A DNA stretch of 64,000 nt, from assembly GCA_020249505.1 (NCBI GenBank), contig JADCFN010000016.1, positions 91,329 through 155,328 on the forward strand. The letters are read 5' to 3'. Below the pieces are notes generated by a model that ran no database searches, was not told where the DNA came from, and saw nothing but the letters and a program-made list of their open reading frames with translations. The stretch comes from Roseomonas sp. (GTDB lineage: Bacteria > Pseudomonadota > Alphaproteobacteria > Acetobacterales > Acetobacteraceae). This document shows positions 50,683 to 59,475 of the stretch, piece after piece. The first letter of the stretch is position 1, and every line of letters starts with the position of its first letter. The position numbers were made by a program, and so were the translations under genes.

Positions 50683-51467
50683 CAGCGTAGCCTTGTCAGA
50701 GTTGAGAGCATTTCATCGCTTGCTGAAATGACGCGCGAATTCATCTCATAAGCGCGCTGCGCGGTGATCAGCGCCGTGATTTCCTGCACGACATTAACGT
50801 TGGATGTTTCGATGAAGCCCTGCAGCACCTGGCCATAGCCAGCCGCGCCAGGCACGCTCTGCTGTGCATCGCCAGACCCAGGTGTGGCCAGGAAAAGGTT
50901 TTCACCAATGGCTTCCAGGCCACCTTCATTGGCGAAGATCGCAAGCTGCAACTGCCCGACATTCTGGGGCTGCACCTGGCCATCAATCTTTGCCAGCACC
51001 TCACCCGTCGCGTTGATGGTGACATCACGCGCCGCCGGTGGAATGGTGATGGCCGGCTGTACGGTGAAGCCTTCTGCGGTCACGATCGTACCCTCAGCCG
51101 AAAGCCCAAAGGTGCCATCGCGCGTATAGGCGGTTTCGCCAGAAGGCATCAGCACTTGGAAATAGCCATTGCCGCGGATCGCGACATCGAACCGGTTTTC
51201 GGTCTGTTGCAGATTTCCCTGTTCGCTGATGCGATAGACCGCTGCCGTGCGCACACCCAAGCCAAGCTGCGCGCCAGAAGGCAGCAGCGTGCCGGTATCG
51301 GCGCTTTGTGATCCGGTACGGCGCAGGTTCTGATAAATCAGGTCCTGGAATTCCGCCCGGCGCCGCTTGAAGCCGGTGGTCGAAATATTGGCGATATTGT
51401 TCGAGATGACTTCGATATTGGTCTGCTGGGCCTGCATGCCCGTGGCGGCGATTTGCAAGGAACGCAT
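50682..51467 (-). CDS. flgG: Flagellar basal-body distal rod protein FlgG
   Basis: Distal rod subunit, 261 residues, the length conserved across bacteria. N-terminal MRSLQIAATGMQAQQTNIEVISNNIANISTTGFKR, the DRQ-like loop, and C-terminal VNVVQEITALITAQRAYEMNSRVISASDEML are diagnostic. Starts 22 bases after flgF and ends at the flgA start. Confidence 0.97.
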   Translation of the reverse strand: MRSLQIAATGMQAQQTNIEVISNNIANISTTGFKRRRAEFQDLIYQNLRRTGSQSADTGTLLPSGAQLGLGVRTAAVYRISEQGNLQQTENRFDVAIRGNGYFQVLMPSGETAYTRDGTFGLSAEGTIVTAEGFTVQPAITIPPAARDVTINATGEVLAKIDGQVQPQNVGQLQLAIFANEGGLEAIGENLFLATPGSGDAQQSVPGAAGYGQVLQGFIETSNVNVVQEITALITAQRAYEMNSRVISASDEMLSTLTRLR

Positions 51468-51489
51468 GGTCGGTTTTTCCTACTCTGTC

Positions 51490-52236
51490 TTATGAGGACC
51501 GGCGGCGCATGATGCGCTCGACCGAATTGGTGATGCGTTCACCTTCACGTTCAGTGAACTGGCTGGCGTATTGAAATTCGCGCATTTCTGCGGTCAGGCG
51601 CGTCATTTCCATGATTGGCGAGACATTGCTGCCCTCAAGCGCGCCTTGCACCACCTTGGGGCGCTCAACCGGGACGGGCGCTTCATTCTTGGCGTCAAAC
51701 AGGCGATTGCCCTCAGCCACCAAATTCTGCGGGTTCTGGAAGCGCACCAATTGAAGTGTGGCTACCGGGCCGTTCTCGCTCTGGATTACGCCAGTCTTGG
51801 TGATTTCGATCTGGGTGTCCTGGGCCGAAAAGGCAATCGGCCGATCCCGGCTATCCAGCACCGCATTGCCTTCCTGGTCCACCAGCCGGCCATTGGCGCC
51901 AATGGAAAATCGCCCGGCGCGGGTGTAACGCTCACCTTTGGAGGTTTCCACCACGAAGAAGCCTTCACCATCAATGGCTACATCCAGCTTATTGCCGGTT
52001 GTCTGTAGCGGCCCAGGCGCCATATCACGCCAGGTCGCTCTGTCCTGGGGGAAGGACATGGAGGAATCCCCAGGCATCCCGCCCGCGCCGCGCAAGTTGA
52101 CCATGACTTGGCCGAAAACCGGCCGCATGGCCCGAAAGCCGGGCGTATCCGCATTGGCGATGTTATGCGCCATGGCCTGGGTGGACCGTTCCTGGAGCGA
52201 CAGGCGCGACATCAGGATATAGCCGGGCGAATCCAT
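51490..52236 (-). CDS. flgF: Flagellar basal-body rod protein FlgF
   Basis: Proximal rod subunit, 248 residues from the ATG at 52236, which has a GAGGGAG ribosome site; the longer open frame to 52383 would place the start beyond the likely transcription start. LQERSTQAMAHNIANADTPGFRAMRPVF and the C-terminal SNVSPIMEMTRLTAEMREFQYASQFTEREGERITNSVERIM are rod-protein signatures. First gene of the minus-strand rod and ring operon, preceded by a near-perfect sigma-54 promoter. Confidence 0.95.
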   Translation of the reverse strand: MDSPGYILMSRLSLQERSTQAMAHNIANADTPGFRAMRPVFGQVMVNLRGAGGMPGDSSMSFPQDRATWRDMAPGPLQTTGNKLDVAIDGEGFFVVETSKGERYTRAGRFSIGANGRLVDQEGNAVLDSRDRPIAFSAQDTQIEITKTGVIQSENGPVATLQLVRFQNPQNLVAEGNRLFDAKNEAPVPVERPKVVQGALEGSNVSPIMEMTRLTAEMREFQYASQFTEREGERITNSVERIMRRRSS

Positions 52237-52325
52237 AGGGGCTCCCTCAATCGGGTCCAGAAAAAAGGACCCTTGGCAGTGAAATCCGAGGAACCGACGG
52301 AAAGGCCGGCTCGTAAAAAGCTTGG

Positions 52326-52342
52326 TGCAACCGGCGTGCCAT
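52326..52342 (-). promoter_or_regulatory. Sigma-54 promoter upstream of flgF operon
   Basis: Read on the minus strand: TGGCACG, four bases (CCGG), TTGCA. All strongly conserved positions of the sigma-54 consensus (TGGCACG-N4-TTGCW) match. Predicted start about 52315, leaving a leader of some 80 bases before flgF. Confidence 0.78.
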
Positions 52343-52460
52343 CCTTTATAGTGGTTATTCAGGGCAGAACTTGCCGGTTGCAACCTTTTTGGCCCGGCAA
52401 GCCCTGCCGCAAGGCTTCTTTAATGGGAGTCTGTCACAATGCGTCGTGAAGGAGACATGG

Positions 52461-52985
52461 ATGTCAGGGCAAATTGAGGCCAGTGAAGAAGTACAGGGGG
52501 TCAAGAAGGGTGGGGGCAAGAAGAAGCTTCTGCTCCTCGCCTTGCCTGTGCTGCTGGTCGCGATCGGGGCCGGGCTTTGGTTCGGTGGTATTTTGCCGCC
52601 ACTACTCGGTATGGGCGCGCCCGCTGCCACGGCCGAACGCGAACCTGGGCCGCGTACTGTAGCTTTCTTGGACATGCCGGAGATTGTTACCAATCTGAAC
52701 GCGCCTGGGCGCCGCGCCGTTTACGTCAAGCTGCGCAGCAAGCTTGAATTGGCCCGGCCAGAGGATGGCGCCGCCGTTCAGGCTTCCATGCCGCGGCTGA
52801 TGGACCTTTTCCAAACCTATCTCAGGGAAGTCCGGCCCGAAGAATTGCGTGGGTCGGCCGGCACACAGCGCCTGCGCGAAGAATTAGTCGCCCGCGCCAA
52901 TATCGCGGTCGCCCAAGCCGGCCGCGGAGACGCACAGCAGATCCGCGTCAATGACGTGCTCTTCATAGAGATTTTGGTCCAATGA
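52461..52985 (+). CDS. fliL: Flagellar basal-body protein FliL
   Basis: Inner-membrane motor-associated protein, 174 residues from the ATG at 52461 with an AAGGAGA site. One N-terminal membrane segment (LLLLALPVLLVAIGAGLWFGGIL) then a periplasmic stomatin-like region (VAFLDMPEIVTNLNAPGRRAVYVKLRSKLEL, EVRPEELRGSAGTQRLREELVARANI) and a conserved end (IRVNDVLFIEILVQ). It links the stator and the rotor. Four-base overlap with fliM. Confidence 0.94.
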   Translation: MSGQIEASEEVQGVKKGGGKKKLLLLALPVLLVAIGAGLWFGGILPPLLGMGAPAATAEREPGPRTVAFLDMPEIVTNLNAPGRRAVYVKLRSKLELARPEDGAAVQASMPRLMDLFQTYLREVRPEELRGSAGTQRLREELVARANIAVAQAGRGDAQQIRVNDVLFIEILVQ

Positions 52986-54058
52986 GCGGCACGGGCGAAG
53001 AAGAAGACCTCGCTGCAGCCTGGGGGGCTGCGCTTGAGGAAGAATCATCCACCGAAGCGCAGGCCGCGCCGGCAGTCGCTGCGGATGCGGCGCGCGTGCT
53101 CAATCAGGCGGAAATTGACAGCCTTTTGGGTTTCGGCGTCGGCCCCGCGCGTGAGGCCGAGGAAAGCGGCATCCAGCGGATCATTTCCTCTGGCCTGATT
53201 TCCTATGAACGCCTGCCGATGCTGGAGATTGTGTTTGACCGGCTGGTCAGGCTCATGTCCACGACGCTGCGCAATTTTACCTCCGACAATGTGGATGTCT
53301 CCATTGACGGCATTGTCTCGCTCCGTTTCGGGGATTACCTGAATTCGGTCCCGCTGCCCGCCATGCTGGGCGTCACGCGGGCCGATGAATGGGATAATTA
53401 CGGTCTGGCGGTGGTTGATTCCGCCCTGATTTATTCAGTGGTTGACGTTTTGCTGGGGGGGCGGCGTGGCACGGCCGCGATGCGCATTGAAGGCCGGCCC
53501 TATACCACCATTGAGCGCACCCTGGTGGAGCGGCTGGTCAATGTGGTGCTGGATGACCTGACGGCGGCCTTTGAACCGCTCTGCCCGGTGCATTTCCGCT
53601 TTGAACGGCTTGAAGTGAACCCGCGTTTTGCCGTGATCAGCCGGCCATCCAATGCCTGCGTGCTGGTGCGCCTGCGCGTGGATATGGAAGATCGCGGTGG
53701 CAAGCTTGAGATCCTGCTGCCCTACGCCACCCTGGAGCCCGTCCGCGAATTACTGCTGCAGCAATTCATGGGCGAGAAATTCGGCCGCGACAGCATCTGG
53801 GAAACCCATTTGGCCGAAGAACTGCGCCATACCGATATCGGACTGGATGTGGTGCTGGATGAGCAGATGCTGCCGCTATCCACGATCCTTAATCTTAAGG
53901 TCGGGGATCAGATAGCGCTTGGCGTGCCGCCAGGGGCGCCGGTCAGGCTACGCTGCGGCGATGTGCCGCTTTTTGAAGGGGAGATGGGCCGCAAGGGTCA
54001 GCGCCTGGCTGTGCGCATTGATCGAGAAGTTGAACGTCGGAAGGGAGCTTCGTCATGA
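52982..54058 (+). CDS. fliM: Flagellar motor switch protein FliM
   Basis: C-ring protein of 358 residues that receives phosphorylated CheY and reverses motor rotation. The CheY-binding peptide is at about 40-51 (LNQAEIDSLLGF), the middle domain begins near GIQRIISSGLISYERLPMLEIVFDRLVRLMSTTLRNFTSDNVDV, and the C-terminal FliN-like part ends with VGDQIALGVPPGAPVRLRCGDVPLFEGEMGRKGQRLAVRID. The N-terminal ~35 residues before the peptide are an acidic/Ala extension. Confidence 0.96.
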   Translation: MSGTGEEEDLAAAWGAALEEESSTEAQAAPAVAADAARVLNQAEIDSLLGFGVGPAREAEESGIQRIISSGLISYERLPMLEIVFDRLVRLMSTTLRNFTSDNVDVSIDGIVSLRFGDYLNSVPLPAMLGVTRADEWDNYGLAVVDSALIYSVVDVLLGGRRGTAAMRIEGRPYTTIERTLVERLVNVVLDDLTAAFEPLCPVHFRFERLEVNPRFAVISRPSNACVLVRLRVDMEDRGGKLEILLPYATLEPVRELLLQQFMGEKFGRDSIWETHLAEELRHTDIGLDVVLDEQMLPLSTILNLKVGDQIALGVPPGAPVRLRCGDVPLFEGEMGRKGQRLAVRIDREVERRKGASS

Positions 54059-54534
54059 TGTCATTCTCATGGCTCGAATGGGTCCTGCAGGTGACCCTGC
54101 TGGTGCTTCTTGGCGCCGCTATTCCCTTCGCCATCCGGCTTGAGCGGGCCTTGCGTGAGATTCGCAAGGACCGCGCCGCCATGGAATCCAGCGCACAAGG
54201 CCTATCGGAAGCGGCGGCAGCGGCGGAATCCGCTATCCTGCGGCTGCGCGCCACAGCCGAACTCGCCGGCCGGCAGGTGCAGGAACGCGTCACCACGGCG
54301 GAACCGCTGCGCGATGATTTGCGCTTCCTGATCGAACGCGCCGAATCCCTGGCGGATCGGCTTGAGGCCCTGGTCCGCGTTGGCCGACCCATGGCCAGCC
54401 CTGAACCACCACCCGCTCCAGCCGCGACCCGTCCGATGCGGGAACCGCCGAGTGACGCCGGCCCACTGCGGAGCCAAGCGGAACGCGATTTGCTCCGTGC
54501 CCTCTCCATCGGTACCGGAAAGGGGGCCCGCTGA
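54055..54534 (+). CDS. DUF6468-type flagellar-locus protein
   Basis: Membrane protein of 159 residues with one N-terminal hydrophobic segment (WLEWVLQVTLLVLLGAAIPFAI) and then a long amphipathic coiled-coil-like helix (about 30-120, EREIRKDRAAMESSAQGLSEAAAAAESAILRLRATAELAGRQV) and a Pro-rich end. I know it as the DUF6468 family found between fliM and motE in Rhodospirillales; its role is not established. Four-base overlaps on both sides show it belongs to the flagellar operon. Confidence 0.85.
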   Translation: MMSFSWLEWVLQVTLLVLLGAAIPFAIRLERALREIRKDRAAMESSAQGLSEAAAAAESAILRLRATAELAGRQVQERVTTAEPLRDDLRFLIERAESLADRLEALVRVGRPMASPEPPPAPAATRPMREPPSDAGPLRSQAERDLLRALSIGTGKGAR

Positions 54535-55196
54535 TGTTCAAACCGCGCCTTTTGCCCTTGGCGATTATCGCCATGGGTAGCTTATTCCTTGTAAAATCTG
54601 AAAATGTCATTCGCCCGCTGCTGCGCGGCGAACCCTCCCCCGCGCCGGCAGTGGCACCCTTACGGGCGGCAGAAATTGCCCCCCCGCTTACCGTCGCCCC
54701 GGAACCGACCCGCCCCCCTGGCGGCTTTCAGCGCCTTGGTGACAGGCCGGAAGGTGGGCTGGCAGATGCGCCTAACCCCATCACCCAGGCCGAGCGTGCT
54801 CTGCTTGAGCAGCTTCGCGCGCGGCGGGCAGAGCTTGAGGCGCGGGAACAGACCATCGCTTCCCGCGAATTGGTCCTTGCGGCGGCAGAACGCCGCCTGG
54901 GGCAGCGTATCGAAGAACTGACGCAGCTTCAGCAACGCCTTGAGGGCATGGAGCGGACCCGCAATGAGCGTGAGGAAGCCGGCTGGCGTGGCCTGGTTCG
55001 TACCTACGAAAATATGCGCCCCCGCGAAGCGGCCGCGATTTTCGAGGAATTGGAATTACCCGTAGTGATCCAGATTCTGGACCGCATGGGTGAGCGGAAA
55101 ATGGCACCGGTGATCGGTGCGATGCGGCCCGAAAAGGCCCGGGTTCTCACCGCCGAATTGGCGAGACACCGGGCCAATCGGCCGGGAAGCGAGTAG
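54534..55196 (+). CDS. motE: MotE-family flagellar motor chaperone-like protein
   Basis: Protein of 220 residues: an N-terminal membrane segment, a Pro-rich stretch, a coiled coil (about 85-145, RALLEQLRARRAELEAREQTIASRELVLAAAERRLGQRIEELTQLQQRLEG) and a C-terminal MgtE-N-like domain (TYENMRPREAAAIFEELELPVVIQILDRMGERKMAPVIGAM). This architecture defines MotE, which stabilises motor proteins such as MotC at the periplasmic face. Starts in frame overlap with the preceding gene; 35 bases to cheY. Confidence 0.87.
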   Translation: MFKPRLLPLAIIAMGSLFLVKSENVIRPLLRGEPSPAPAVAPLRAAEIAPPLTVAPEPTRPPGGFQRLGDRPEGGLADAPNPITQAERALLEQLRARRAELEAREQTIASRELVLAAAERRLGQRIEELTQLQQRLEGMERTRNEREEAGWRGLVRTYENMRPREAAAIFEELELPVVIQILDRMGERKMAPVIGAMRPEKARVLTAELARHRANRPGSE

Positions 55197-55230
55197 GCCG
55201 AATGATCCGGTCGGCAAACGGTGGAGAACC

Positions 55231-55611
55231 ATGGATAAGAACATCAATGTCCTGATTGTGGACGACTATCGGACGATGCTGCGCATCATCCGCAACCTTC
55301 TGAAGCAGCTTGAATTCAACAATGTTGATGAAGCTGTGGATGGGCAGGAAGCTTTGGCCAAGCTGCGCGCGGGCAATTTTGGGCTCGTGATCAGCGATTG
55401 GAACATGGCGCCCATGACCGGGCTTGACCTGCTCAAGGAAGTGCGGGCTGATCAGCGTCTGAAGAACATGCCCTTCATCATGATCACCGCCGAAAGCAAG
55501 ACCGAGAATGTCGTCGCTGCCAAGCAGGCAGGCGTTTCGAATTACATCGTAAAGCCGTTCAACGCTGAAACGCTCCGCGAAAAGATCGAAAAGGTGCTGG
55601 TCCATGCCTGA
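55231..55611 (+). CDS. cheY: Chemotaxis response regulator CheY
   Basis: Single receiver domain of 126 residues. Phosphorylation site is D56 with acid pair D11/D12, T86, Y105 and K108 all present, the full switch set of CheY. The start at 55231 gives the canonical MDKNINVLIVDDYRTMLRIIRNLL. It overlaps cheZ by eight bases and lies in the fliL-cheZ operon, so phospho-CheY control of FliM and its reset by CheZ are encoded together. Confidence 0.93.
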   Translation: MDKNINVLIVDDYRTMLRIIRNLLKQLEFNNVDEAVDGQEALAKLRAGNFGLVISDWNMAPMTGLDLLKEVRADQRLKNMPFIMITAESKTENVVAAKQAGVSNYIVKPFNAETLREKIEKVLVHA

Positions 55612-56215
55612 CGGAACCCCCCAAGGGCCGGAAGGTGACCGGATCGAAGCGACCGTGCGCGCCGTGTTGGCGACCATGGCGGGCGATCTGACGGCCAAGG
55701 AATCAGCCCTGCTCGCCGAATTGGAAGGGCTGGGGCGCACCATCGCCCGCGCCAAGGCTGAGATCGCTGCCCTCAAGGTCGAAGATATCCGCGATGCGCA
55801 TATCCCCTCGGCCACCGATGAGCTGGACGCCATTGTTGAGCATACGGCGCATGCCACCAATGAAATCCTGGATTGCTGCGAAACGCTTGAGCAAATGCAG
55901 TCCGAACTTTCGGGCGAAGCTGCCGATAAGTTGCAAGGGGCGGTCACTCGGATATACGAAGCCTGTTCCTTTCAGGACATCACGGGTCAGCGGATCGGCA
56001 AGGTTGTGACAGCGCTCAAGGCCATTGAAGGCCGGATTTCGACGATTGTTTCCGCGGCCAGCGGTATGCCTGGGCCGGAAGCAGCGCCTGCTCCGGTTGC
56101 CCAACCGCGCGATGAAAAGCGCACCGAGGGCGAAAAACTGGCCAATGGCCCGCAGCTTCCGGGTGCCGGCGTTTCGCAAAGCGAAATTGACCGGCTTTTG
56201 GCGAGCTTCGATTGA
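55604..56215 (+). CDS. cheZ: Phospho-CheY phosphatase CheZ
   Basis: Dimeric helical phosphatase that speeds CheY dephosphorylation, 203 residues. The catalytic aspartate and glutamine, D125 and Q129, sit in ACSFQDITGQRIGKV, and the C-terminal CheY-docking helix is SQSEIDRLLASFD. The N-terminal helix pair reads ALLAELEGLGRTIARAKAEIAALK. Overlaps cheY and the next gene by a few bases. Confidence 0.92.
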   Translation: MPDGTPQGPEGDRIEATVRAVLATMAGDLTAKESALLAELEGLGRTIARAKAEIAALKVEDIRDAHIPSATDELDAIVEHTAHATNEILDCCETLEQMQSELSGEAADKLQGAVTRIYEACSFQDITGQRIGKVVTALKAIEGRISTIVSAASGMPGPEAAPAPVAQPRDEKRTEGEKLANGPQLPGAGVSQSEIDRLLASFD

Positions 56216-59200
56216 TGCGCCTTGTGGGTGTCTTGCTGCTGATCTGGTTTGCCTTGGGCGTTCCGGCCATGGCGCAGCAGGCACCCACGGTTGGCTTTCG
56301 CGTTGGCACCCATCCAACTTACGGACGGGTGGTGATGGATTGGCCCGAACCGGTGACCTATCGGGCGGAGGAAACCGGCAACCGCCTGATCCTCCGCTTT
56401 GATACGCCAGCGCGGTTCGATCTTTCCGGTGCGCTGCGGCTGCCCAGGAATGTTGAAAGCCTTTCGGCGATTGATGGTGGGATCATCGTCCAAGCCCCTG
56501 CTGGGACGCGGTTTCGACACTCTCGCCTGGGTAACCGCGTGGTCATTGATGTGCTCGATGGGGCCGAAGCAAGCGCTACCTCCACGCAGGCTGCGGGTGG
56601 CACATCATCAGCCGCGACTGCCGCCCCGCAGCGCCCGGCGCCAGCACCAACAGCGGCACCGCCGGCAGCGCAAGCTGGTGCCGCAACACCCCCCGCCACA
56701 CCGCCGCGGCCCATAACCGCGCCACCTGCCGCGCCAGCCGCGCGACCGCCGCCCACAGCACCGCCTCCACGAGAGGCTGCGCCTCCGACAAGCCAGGCTG
56801 CCACCGCATCCGCCCCGGCCCCTCCCGCGGCGGATGTTTCGCGTCCCGGACCTGGGGCCGATGCGGACGCGTCACCCCAGGTTGCACCGCCCCCGACCCC
56901 ATCTACACCAGCAGTAACAGCACCCCCAGCGCCCACGGCACCGCAGCCCGCCCCGTCACAGGCGCAGCCCGCCCCGGTGACGCGCCCGCTGGTGGTGGTG
57001 CCGCCACGGCGCACCACACCGGTCGGGCTTATTGCCGAAGGACGCGCCATTTCTCTTGATCTTGGCGCTGAAACCTCTGCCGCCATCTTCCGTCACGGCG
57101 ATTGGGTGATTGCCGTCTTTGACCGACCTGAGGCGTTGGACCTCTCGCAACTGCAGGGCAGCGCCATTTTCCGCAGCATGGAAGCACGCCAAACCGGCGA
57201 TGCCACTATCCTGCAAATGCGCCTTGCCCCACCCGGCACGCTCCGCCCAAGGCGAGAGGGCAATGCCTGGGTGATGGAAGCCTTCCGCGATGCGGTGGAC
57301 GCCAACCGGGCGCTCACCGCCATCACGCCGGAACTGGATCAGGGGCCGCCTGCCCGCCTGGTGCTGCGCGCGGCACGGCCGGGGCGTAGCGTGACCGTGC
57401 TTGATCCCGAAACGGGCAGCCCGCTTCTGGTCGGCACCCTGCGCGAAGCCGGGCAGGCGGTTGCGATTGGTCGGCGCCAGCCGGAATTCCAATTGCTCCC
57501 CGCCATGTTGGGTGTGGCCGTGCTGCCGCGCGGCGATAACATCCAACTCCGCGCGCTGAATGACCGTTTCATCCTGCAAGCGTCGGGCATGGATTCGCTT
57601 CGGCTTGGGGTTGACGCCGGCCGAGAGCCGCTGGCCGAGGCTGCAACGCTCAGCCGCATTATGGACCTGCCTTCAGCCTCAGCCGCCACGCTGCTCGAAA
57701 GAATGCGCACGGCTTCGGCCAATATCGCTGGGGCTGGCCCGCTTGGGCGGGCAGAGGCGCGGCGCCATGCGGCGGAAACACTGCTCGCGATGGGGATGCC
57801 GCAGGAAGCCCAGGCGATGGCAACGCTCGCTTTGCAGGAAGACCCGCGCGCGGGGGCCGATGCGCGGCTGGTGATGGTTCAGGCCGCCGCCGCCCTGGTC
57901 GCTGGGCGTGAGGCGGAGGCACGGCAACTTGAAAACCCGCAGCTTCCGTCGAGTGATGAAACCACGCTTTGGCGCGGTTTTCTGGCCGCTGCCCGGGGTG
58001 ACCATGCTGTGGCCGGCCCCGCCATCGCCGCCAGCCTACCACTCCTGTTGTCCTATCCCCGCCCCCTTGCCCAGCGGCTAGTCCCGATCGCCATGGAAAG
58101 CCTTGCCGCCGCGGGCGAAATTACGGCCGCAAACCGCCTTGCGGATGCAGACCCTGATAATCCCAGCCTGCATCTAGCCCGTGGCATGGTGGCGGAAGCC
58201 GATGGCCGGATCGATGATGCCTTGGCGGCTTATCGTCAGGCGATGCAGGGGCGGGATCGGCTGCGGCGCGCGCGCGCCATCCGCCGCAGCGTGGAATTGC
58301 GGCTGGCGGTTGGCCAGCTTGATGCTGCGGGTGCCATCGCCGAATTGGAGGCCGCGCTTTTTGCCTGGCGCGGCGATGCGGATGAGCTGAATGCCCGCAT
58401 CCGGCTGGCAGAATTGCAGCGCGAAGCAGGGAATGGCCGCGGCGCTTTTGAATTGCTGCAGGAAACCCAGCGCTTCTTCCCGGAACGTGACAATGACCTG
58501 CGCCCGCATTTGCGCGCCGCTTTCGCTTCGGCGCTGCAAAGCGCGCCCCCCTTGAATGCTGCCGCTTTCTTTGACGCCCATCCGGAATTCCTGCCGGAGG
58601 ATGAGGCGGGGATACGTTCCGTTCTGGTCCTGGCGGATCGGCTTGCCGCGCTTGACCTGGTTGACCGCGCCTCAGCCGTGCTGCGCGATGCTCTGGCGCG
58701 GCTGACGGACCCGGCGGCGCGCCGGCCGGTCAGCACGAAACTTGCCGCCATCCGTTTGGCCGAAGGCGATGCGCCGGGCACCTTGGCCGCCCTGGATGCG
58801 GCGACAGATGGCAATGGCCAGGAAGTTGAGCGCGCCATTCTACGCGGACGGGCCCTGGCGCGCGCCGGCAATCGCCGCCTTGCCGAAGGGGTGCTTTCCG
58901 AACTGGGCGATGATGGCGCTGAGGCTTTGGCCGAGATTCGTGCGGCAGCGCAGGATTGGCGCGGTGCCGCTTCCGCCATGATGCAACATTTAGACGCCAA
59001 GGTACCGCCGCCACCGGCGCCCTTAAACCCCACCATGCGGCGCGATTTGGCGCGCGCTGCGGCCTATGCCGCCATGGCCAATGATACTGCCACACTCGGT
59101 CAATTGCGCGACACCTATGGCGCCAGGATGCAGGGCGGGCCTTTGGCGGAGGCCTTCACGCTGCTCACCGGAGACTCTCTGCGCGGCGTGCAGGATTTGC

Positions 59201-59316
59201 CACGGCTCCAGCGCGAAATCAGCCAATTGCGCCTGCTGCCGGAAAGATTGGGTGGGCTGAATACGCCGGCGCCAGCTTCGGCAGCGGCGCCCGCGACGGC
59301 CCCGCCAAGGCGATAA
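56215..59316 (+). CDS. Large secreted protein: AMIN-like domain, Pro/Ala linker, TPR-like helical repeats
   Basis: 1033 residues in three parts, from the ATG at 56215 overlapping the cheZ stop. (1) A signal peptide (LVGVLLLIWFALGVPAMA/QQ), then an AMIN-like beta domain of about 100 residues (VGFRVGTHPTYGRVVMDWPEPVTYRAEETGNRLILRF...VVIDVL). (2) A Pro/Ala/Thr-rich stretch of roughly 130 residues, and a second AMIN-like segment (GRAISLDLGAETSAAIFRHGDWVIAVFDRP). (3) Over 500 residues of helical repeats with TPR-like pattern (AEGRIDDALAAYRQAMQGRDRLRRARAIRRSV). AMIN domains target the cell envelope; here the protein probably helps flagellar assembly or placement, since it is at the end of the fliL-cheZ operon. 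I do not know a named family. Confidence 0.8.
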   Translation: MRLVGVLLLIWFALGVPAMAQQAPTVGFRVGTHPTYGRVVMDWPEPVTYRAEETGNRLILRFDTPARFDLSGALRLPRNVESLSAIDGGIIVQAPAGTRFRHSRLGNRVVIDVLDGAEASATSTQAAGGTSSAATAAPQRPAPAPTAAPPAAQAGAATPPATPPRPITAPPAAPAARPPPTAPPPREAAPPTSQAATASAPAPPAADVSRPGPGADADASPQVAPPPTPSTPAVTAPPAPTAPQPAPSQAQPAPVTRPLVVVPPRRTTPVGLIAEGRAISLDLGAETSAAIFRHGDWVIAVFDRPEALDLSQLQGSAIFRSMEARQTGDATILQMRLAPPGTLRPRREGNAWVMEAFRDAVDANRALTAITPELDQGPPARLVLRAARPGRSVTVLDPETGSPLLVGTLREAGQAVAIGRRQPEFQLLPAMLGVAVLPRGDNIQLRALNDRFILQASGMDSLRLGVDAGREPLAEAATLSRIMDLPSASAATLLERMRTASANIAGAGPLGRAEARRHAAETLLAMGMPQEAQAMATLALQEDPRAGADARLVMVQAAAALVAGREAEARQLENPQLPSSDETTLWRGFLAAARGDHAVAGPAIAASLPLLLSYPRPLAQRLVPIAMESLAAAGEITAANRLADADPDNPSLHLARGMVAEADGRIDDALAAYRQAMQGRDRLRRARAIRRSVELRLAVGQLDAAGAIAELEAALFAWRGDADELNARIRLAELQREAGNGRGAFELLQETQRFFPERDNDLRPHLRAAFASALQSAPPLNAAAFFDAHPEFLPEDEAGIRSVLVLADRLAALDLVDRASAVLRDALARLTDPAARRPVSTKLAAIRLAEGDAPGTLAALDAATDGNGQEVERAILRGRALARAGNRRLAEGVLSELGDDGAEALAEIRAAAQDWRGAASAMMQHLDAKVPPPPAPLNPTMRRDLARAAAYAAMANDTATLGQLRDTYGARMQGGPLAEAFTLLTGDSLRGVQDLPRLQREISQLRLLPERLGGLNTPAPASAAAPATAPPRR

Positions 59317-59475
59317 AGATTTTGGCCCTTGCCGAAACTGGCAGGAAATTTCTGAGGCTCCCCCTGTAGATTTCCCTTGCGTCAGCGCCCCGCTTGTCCC
59401 ATATGCCGAAAATGTTGACCCCGATCAGAATCCCCTGATCACCCTGGTCATCTGCTGGCTGGAAGGAGCCCTGCT

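Noticed and set aside
52343..52460. Sigma-54 promoter for fliL on the plus strand
   Set aside because: I checked GG/GC pairs in this gap and found none at the required 10-base spacing.
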